Origin: CAZVEV01 sp964625865
Lineage (GTDB): Bacteria > Planctomycetota > Phycisphaerae > SM23-33
DNA length: 9,649 bases
NCBI GenBank assembly: GCA_964625865.1
Contig: CAZVEV010000238.1
Span: 1 to 9,649, forward strand
Direction: 5' to 3'
Part shown: positions 6,976-9,649 of the stretch, in pieces
Numbering within the stretch: the stretch's first letter is position 1
Layout: every line of letters starts with the position of its first letter
The notes under the pieces: generated by a model
The model's input: the letters and a program-made list of their open reading frames with translations, nothing else
The model's database searches: none
What the model was told of the DNA's origin: nothing
Translations under genes and position numbers: made by a program

Positions 6976-7763
6976 AGTGCGGATACCTCATGGTGCGTGC
7001 GAACAGCCCGAGCAGGAACGAGCCGCAACTGTCGGTTGGGCAATGCCCGCACACAGGCAATATACTTCGCCATGGACGTTCTTTCCAGATTAAAAGAGTG
7101 CACAAGTTCGCGCATCCAGATGGGGAAGCGATTGGTGAATTTCAGTTCGAGAATAACCTTGTTCCGCATGAGCGAGATGCAGTCGCAGCCGTCCAGCGNN
7201 NNNNNNNNCACGCCGCCGAACCGGCGGGACTCGAGTTTGCGGTCGAACGTCACGCGTACCGAGTCGTCAAGGGGCGTCACGTAGGCCTCCCGCATGTAGG
7301 AGACGAACACCTTGCCTCGCGCGTGGATCGTATCGCGCAGGGAACAGAACCTCTCCAGCGCCGCCCATTCGCCGTATTCCGGGGCCGCCAGGTCCTCGCG
7401 GCGCGGCCACTGGCCGATCAGCAGACGTTTGAGGGCCCTGCGGCCGACCGCGGCGCGGCGCTTGATGATGACGTCGTTCTGGCGGCGTTTGATCTCGAAG
7501 AACACGGGGCTCTGGGGCAGATGATCGTAGAAGCGGATACGGAGCTTGAAGCGGTTCTTGAGGCCCTGTCGTGTGCCGCGGTGGAGCGTGTACTCGGGGC
7601 TGTCAAGGTAGAGGCTGTGGACGGCGTACTGGCAGTTGTTGCGGGGGTCGGCGTGTTCGTCGGGAACCAGGTGGCAGCGGAGGAAGGGAAGCATCGCGAG
7701 CGCACGTTGCTCGTCGATAACGTACTTCAACTCAAAACGGCTACCTTGGAGGCGATGACTCAT
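6972..7763 (-). CDS. VTC-domain protein, polyphosphate polymerase-like (contains a 10-N gap)
   Basis: About 263 residues, essentially all one VTC domain. This is the CYTH/triphosphate-tunnel fold that in yeast Vtc4 makes polyphosphate from ATP. Tunnel-type charged motifs are in order: RFELKYVI (9-16), SLYLDSPEYTLHRGT (50-64), KLRIRFYD (73-80), FFEIKRR (88-94), VIIKRR (98-103), YMREAYV (156-162), VRVTFDRKL (169-177), VILELKF (203-209) and SFNLERTSMAKYIACV (223-238). The usual SKY near the end is AKY here. No membrane segment is seen, so the enzyme would need the adjacent DUF4956 protein for membrane attachment. The ATG at 7763 has an AGGA motif 7 bases upstream. Ten Ns at 7199-7208 fall between TFDR and ILELKF; the frame reads through them and the spacing looks natural. 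The substrate is inferred from the family. Confidence 0.88.
   Translation of the reverse strand: MSHRLQGSRFELKYVIDEQRALAMLPFLRCHLVPDEHADPRNNCQYAVHSLYLDSPEYTLHRGTRQGLKNRFKLRIRFYDHLPQSPVFFEIKRRQNDVIIKRRAAVGRRALKRLLIGQWPRREDLAAPEYGEWAALERFCSLRDTIHARGKVFVSYMREAYVTPLDDSVRVTFDRKLESRRFGGVXXXXLDGCDCISLMRNKVILELKFTNRFPIWMRELVHSFNLERTSMAKYIACVRALPNRQLRLVPARAVRTHHEVSAL
7199..7208. other. Assembly gap (10 Ns) inside the VTC gene
   Basis: Ten undetermined bases interrupt the VTC gene. Ten Ns are a common placeholder for a gap of unknown size. The reading frame agrees on both sides, and the distance between the flanking motifs is normal, so the true gap is probably near 10 bases. Confidence 0.97.
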
Positions 7764-7832
7764 GCGCCGTTCCTACTGCATACACGTCCCCGCCGACTGG
7801 GTAAACAACACCCACCCGATATCACGACTGCT

Positions 7833-7861
7833 ATGATACCACACAAGGGATAATGCGTCAA
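7833..7861 (-). promoter_or_regulatory. Sigma-70-like promoter for the VTC-DUF4956-HlyD operon
   Basis: On the minus strand TTGACG (7856-7861) and TATCAT (7833-7838) are separated by 17 bases, a good sigma-70 match. Transcription would begin near 7826, giving a leader of about 60 bases to the VTC ATG at 7763. Confidence 0.6.
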
Positions 7862-7865
7862 CGCA
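7854..7865. promoter_or_regulatory. Inverted repeat TGCGT-CA-ACGCA over the -35 box
   Basis: Perfect 5-base arms with a 2-base centre cover the -35 element of the VTC operon promoter. A site of this kind and position could be a repressor operator, but with no matching second copy or regulator in view this is only a candidate. Confidence 0.3.
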
Positions 7866-7936
7866 CGTGAGGTTACACTTCCCTTATAGAAATCTCAACG
7901 CTCTGCCTCCCTGGGACGATCAGGCCTCGCCGCCAG

Positions 7937-7991
7937 ACGTCCGATCGCACGGCCTGCCGGTGGGCGACAGGCAGGCCACCGCATCGGTCGT
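7937..7991. repeat. Long imperfect hairpin downstream of the CAP gene
   Basis: A central perfect stem, GGCCTGCC (7951-7958) with GGCAGGCC (7970-7977) around an 11-base loop, is extended outward across a 5-by-5 internal loop. The outer pairs are CCGAT/ATCGG (7941-7945 with 7983-7987) and ACG/CGT (7937-7939 with 7989-7991). An alternative stem CGGTGG/CCACCG (7958-7963 with 7976-7981) uses part of the same bases and excludes the first. It lies about 40 bases after the CAP stop codon on the minus strand. It lacks a U-tract, so it may be a 3'-end or processing structure rather than a classical terminator. Confidence 0.6.
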
Positions 7992-8033
7992 ACCACAAGC
8001 TCACCGCGACGTCTTCAGGCGGCCGACAGCCCA

Positions 8034-9140
8034 CTACCGACTTACCATCAGTGTCCAGTAGTTCTTGTGTCTTCCCAGCCCGGCCCGGGTGAAGTTGCCC
8101 AGTATCAGTTTGTGGTGACTGGGACTGAGGAACCACCCCGCGTTGGCTTGGGCGGCCGTGCGCTGCCCATAGGCGATACACTCGCCAAGAGCCGACAGTG
8201 TTGCTCCAGCCAGGCGCGCGCGGTCCACTGGGGCCTTCTTGCCCGGAACCGGCGAGGTATGGCTGAAGAACTTCCGCTCGACCATGTCCGTGCTATGCCC
8301 CCGTCCGGCCTTGCACAGTTGCAGGTCCAGCACCAACGCCTCCAGGCCCACCAGCGAACGCATCACGTTCAGGTCGATCAGACCGTGCGCCTCTTCGGGA
8401 AGCAGATCACCCCGCCGGCGCCACGTGTCCTCGACGATGCGGCGGTTGTTCGTCCCCAGGGGCGCCCCCATCATCGCCAGGATCGTTTCGTCCTGAACGA
8501 TGGTCTTCGTCCGGTCCGGCCGCGGGGGCACGACCTTGCCCGCATCGCGAACCGCAAAGCACTTGTCTTGCAGGGCCAGGAGCCCTATGACGGCCTCCCT
8601 CTGGGCCGCCAGCGCCGGTGAACTGGCCAGCACGTCGGCTGAACTGAAGGTAAGGGCCTTTCGCAGATTCGTCAGGGCCGGCTCGCCGCGAGTCTTGATC
8701 GCATCCTTGCTGAGGTCCTCATCGTTCCCCAGGGCCTGGACATGCGCCTGCCATGCCGCGATGTGCTGCTTGTTCGCCGCCCGATACTTCTGCAGGCCAA
8801 GCGATTGCGCCTGGGCGTAGAAGTCGCGCTGATACCGCGCGTAGCCCAACTGCAACTCCTTCTGGAGTTCCTCCTGGAGTTGCACGGCCCCCTCTGCGCC
8901 GCGGGCGAGGAGTTGCTTGGCGGCCGCCTCCCGCTTGGCGGGGTCTCGGCGAAACCTGCGATAGTCTGCCGCCAACACCCAGAGGCTCTCGGGGCGTTGG
9001 GCCGTCGGGCGTGTGGCGGGGCCCTGGGCGGTCAGGCCCGCCGGGACCAGTAGTGTGGCCGCCATCAGTGTCGCCAGCACGCAGACCCGGCGCCCGGCGA
9101 ATGTGAAGCTGAGGCGTTGATCATAAGGGTGATTACCCAT
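8034..9140 (-). CDS. Secreted CAP (SCP/PR1-like) domain protein
   Basis: A 368-residue protein predicted to be exported. After an 18-residue basic N-terminus comes a hydrophobic stretch at 19-37 (VCVLATLMAATLLVPAGL), with likely cleavage after the alanine-rich LTAQ near 37-39. Residues about 55-240 are mostly helical and charged, and I do not recognise a family there. The C-terminal part (about 250-368) is a CAP domain: GHSTDMVERKFFSHTSPVPG (281-300) with His282 and His294, DRARLAG, GECIAYG with Glu320, and WFLSPSHHKLIL with His342/343. These form the family's usual His/Glu cavity. Bacterial CAP proteins are extracellular; their activity is mostly unknown. The ATG at 9140 has only a weak GAGA upstream. 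The gene has its own promoter and lies between apgM and the VTC operon. Confidence 0.88.
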   Translation of the reverse strand: MGNHPYDQRLSFTFAGRRVCVLATLMAATLLVPAGLTAQGPATRPTAQRPESLWVLAADYRRFRRDPAKREAAAKQLLARGAEGAVQLQEELQKELQLGYARYQRDFYAQAQSLGLQKYRAANKQHIAAWQAHVQALGNDEDLSKDAIKTRGEPALTNLRKALTFSSADVLASSPALAAQREAVIGLLALQDKCFAVRDAGKVVPPRPDRTKTIVQDETILAMMGAPLGTNNRRIVEDTWRRRGDLLPEEAHGLIDLNVMRSLVGLEALVLDLQLCKAGRGHSTDMVERKFFSHTSPVPGKKAPVDRARLAGATLSALGECIAYGQRTAAQANAGWFLSPSHHKLILGNFTRAGLGRHKNYWTLMVSR

Positions 9141-9201
9141 GCGCTGCTCTCACGGGATGACTCCCCATGCCCCGGGCCCCTGTTGTCCGCCCGGTAATGC
9201 A

Positions 9202-9216
9202 GGTGACGATATCACC
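9202..9216. promoter_or_regulatory. Palindrome GGTGA-N5-TCACC over the -10 box
   Basis: Perfect 5-base arms (9202-9206 and 9212-9216) flank a 5-base centre, and together they enclose the -10 box of the CAP promoter. A dimeric repressor bound here would block RNA polymerase, so this is a plausible operator. No regulator gene is visible in the window. Confidence 0.4.
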
Positions 9217-9234
9217 AGAGCCACGCCATGTCAA
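9206..9234 (-). promoter_or_regulatory. Sigma-70-like promoter for the CAP gene
   Basis: On the minus strand a perfect TTGACA (9229-9234) is followed after 17 bases by TATCGT (9206-9211). Transcription would begin near 9199, giving a leader of about 59 bases before the ATG at 9140. Confidence 0.6.
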
Positions 9235-9294
9235 CCGGCGAGAAGCCCCTGATCGCGTGCGCCCTGCCGAATCACCCTTCCGCCGCGTGTTGCA

Positions 9295-9604
9295 CTAGTG
9301 GACGGTGAGGAAGTACTCCATCAGGTCGCAGCCGCGTTCGATGTGGAGGTCGCTGTGGGTGGCCGTCTTCTCGCTGAACGGGCCGGACAGAATGCTCGCC
9401 ACGCCCTTGCCCGCCATGGCGAACGGCACGGGGTCGTAGGTGTGGTTGCGCACCGTGCAGGGGGTGGGATGGTCCGGCAGGACGCAGATGCGCCACTCGT
9501 CGCCTTCTTGCTTCAGTCGCTCCAGCAGGGGGGCCACCACGTGCGTGTCGATCTGTTCGAGGGCCTCGATCTTGCCCGCCGGATTCGCGCCGTGGCCCGC
9601 TTCG
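9295..9604 (-). CDS. apgM: Cofactor-independent phosphoglycerate mutase, ApgM type, C-terminal fragment
   Basis: About 103 residues of genomic sequence are left, ending at the stop codon at 9295-9297. They match the end of the archaeal-type, 2,3-bisphosphoglycerate-independent phosphoglycerate mutases: KIEALEQIDTHVVAPLLERL, then VLPDHPTPCTVRNHTYDPVP with the metal-binding DH and the downstream His of the alkaline phosphatase superfamily, then a glutamate-rich tail, HIERGCDLMEYFL. The enzyme interconverts 3- and 2-phosphoglycerate, the step before enolase. The rest of the gene lies beyond the contig. An open frame continues into 9605-9639, but that part is sequencing adapter and its residues (QNVCSSDL) are not biological. 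The CAP gene lies 154 bases downstream with its own promoter. Confidence 0.85.
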
Positions 9605-9649
9605 AGATCGGAAGAGCACACGTTCTGAACTCCAGTCACACTTGAATCT
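9605..9649. other. Illumina TruSeq adapter read-through at the contig end
   Basis: From AGATCGGAAGAGCACACG onward the sequence is the TruSeq index adapter, with one extra T in the ...ACACGTTCTGAAC... part, then TCCAGTCAC and a six-base ACTTGA followed by ATCT. ACTTGA matches TruSeq index 8 as I recall it. The first A may be the ligation A-tail. This segment is not genomic. Confidence 0.97.

Noticed and set aside
6990..7853. 287-residue plus-strand frame opposite the VTC gene
   Set aside because: It runs through the N gap and through the VTC promoter and has low-complexity A/V/E composition; the VTC motifs on the minus strand are unambiguous.

Overview
The window looks like a short metagenomic contig from a GC-rich bacterium, most likely a planctomycete of the Phycisphaerae type. 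This is inferred from a DUF4159-like gene end, a secreted CAP-domain protein with a long helical N-terminal region, an FtsB-like gene overlapping enolase, and the overall codon style. No rRNA or marker phylogeny is present to prove it. The right end runs into Illumina adapter sequence, and a 10-N gap interrupts one gene, so both places need care.

Left part, plus strand: the 3' end of a DUF4159-like gene (to 382) with an in-frame stop close to the contig edge. A 250-base non-coding stretch follows, with short GTGCCGTGG-type repeats and a long hairpin (411-551). Then comes a complete hypF (635-2977), the hydrogenase maturation carbamoyltransferase, with no other hyp or hydrogenase gene in view.

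Right part, all minus strand, read from right to left: the 3' end of a cofactor-independent phosphoglycerate mutase of the ApgM type (9295-9604); a secreted CAP/SCP-domain protein (8034-9140) with a strong promoter whose -10 box lies inside a palindrome; a long imperfect hairpin (7937-7991); then a tight three-gene operon of a VTC-domain (polyphosphate polymerase-like) protein, a DUF4956 membrane protein and a HlyD-type membrane fusion protein (7763 down to 5056). This operon has its own promoter near 7833-7861. Enolase (3618-4922) follows with its own promoter, and its 3' end overlaps an FtsB/DivIC-like protein gene (3086-3646).

The most interesting unit is the VTC-DUF4956-HlyD cassette. It pairs a soluble phosphate-polymer enzyme domain with a multispan membrane protein and an adaptor that would reach across the periplasm. 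One inference is a split relative of the eukaryotic VTC polyphosphate synthase/translocase, making a polymer at the membrane and passing it outward. The two successive glycolytic enzymes, ApgM (3-phosphoglycerate to 2-phosphoglycerate) and enolase (2-phosphoglycerate to phosphoenolpyruvate), lie on either side of the CAP gene and this cassette on the same strand.
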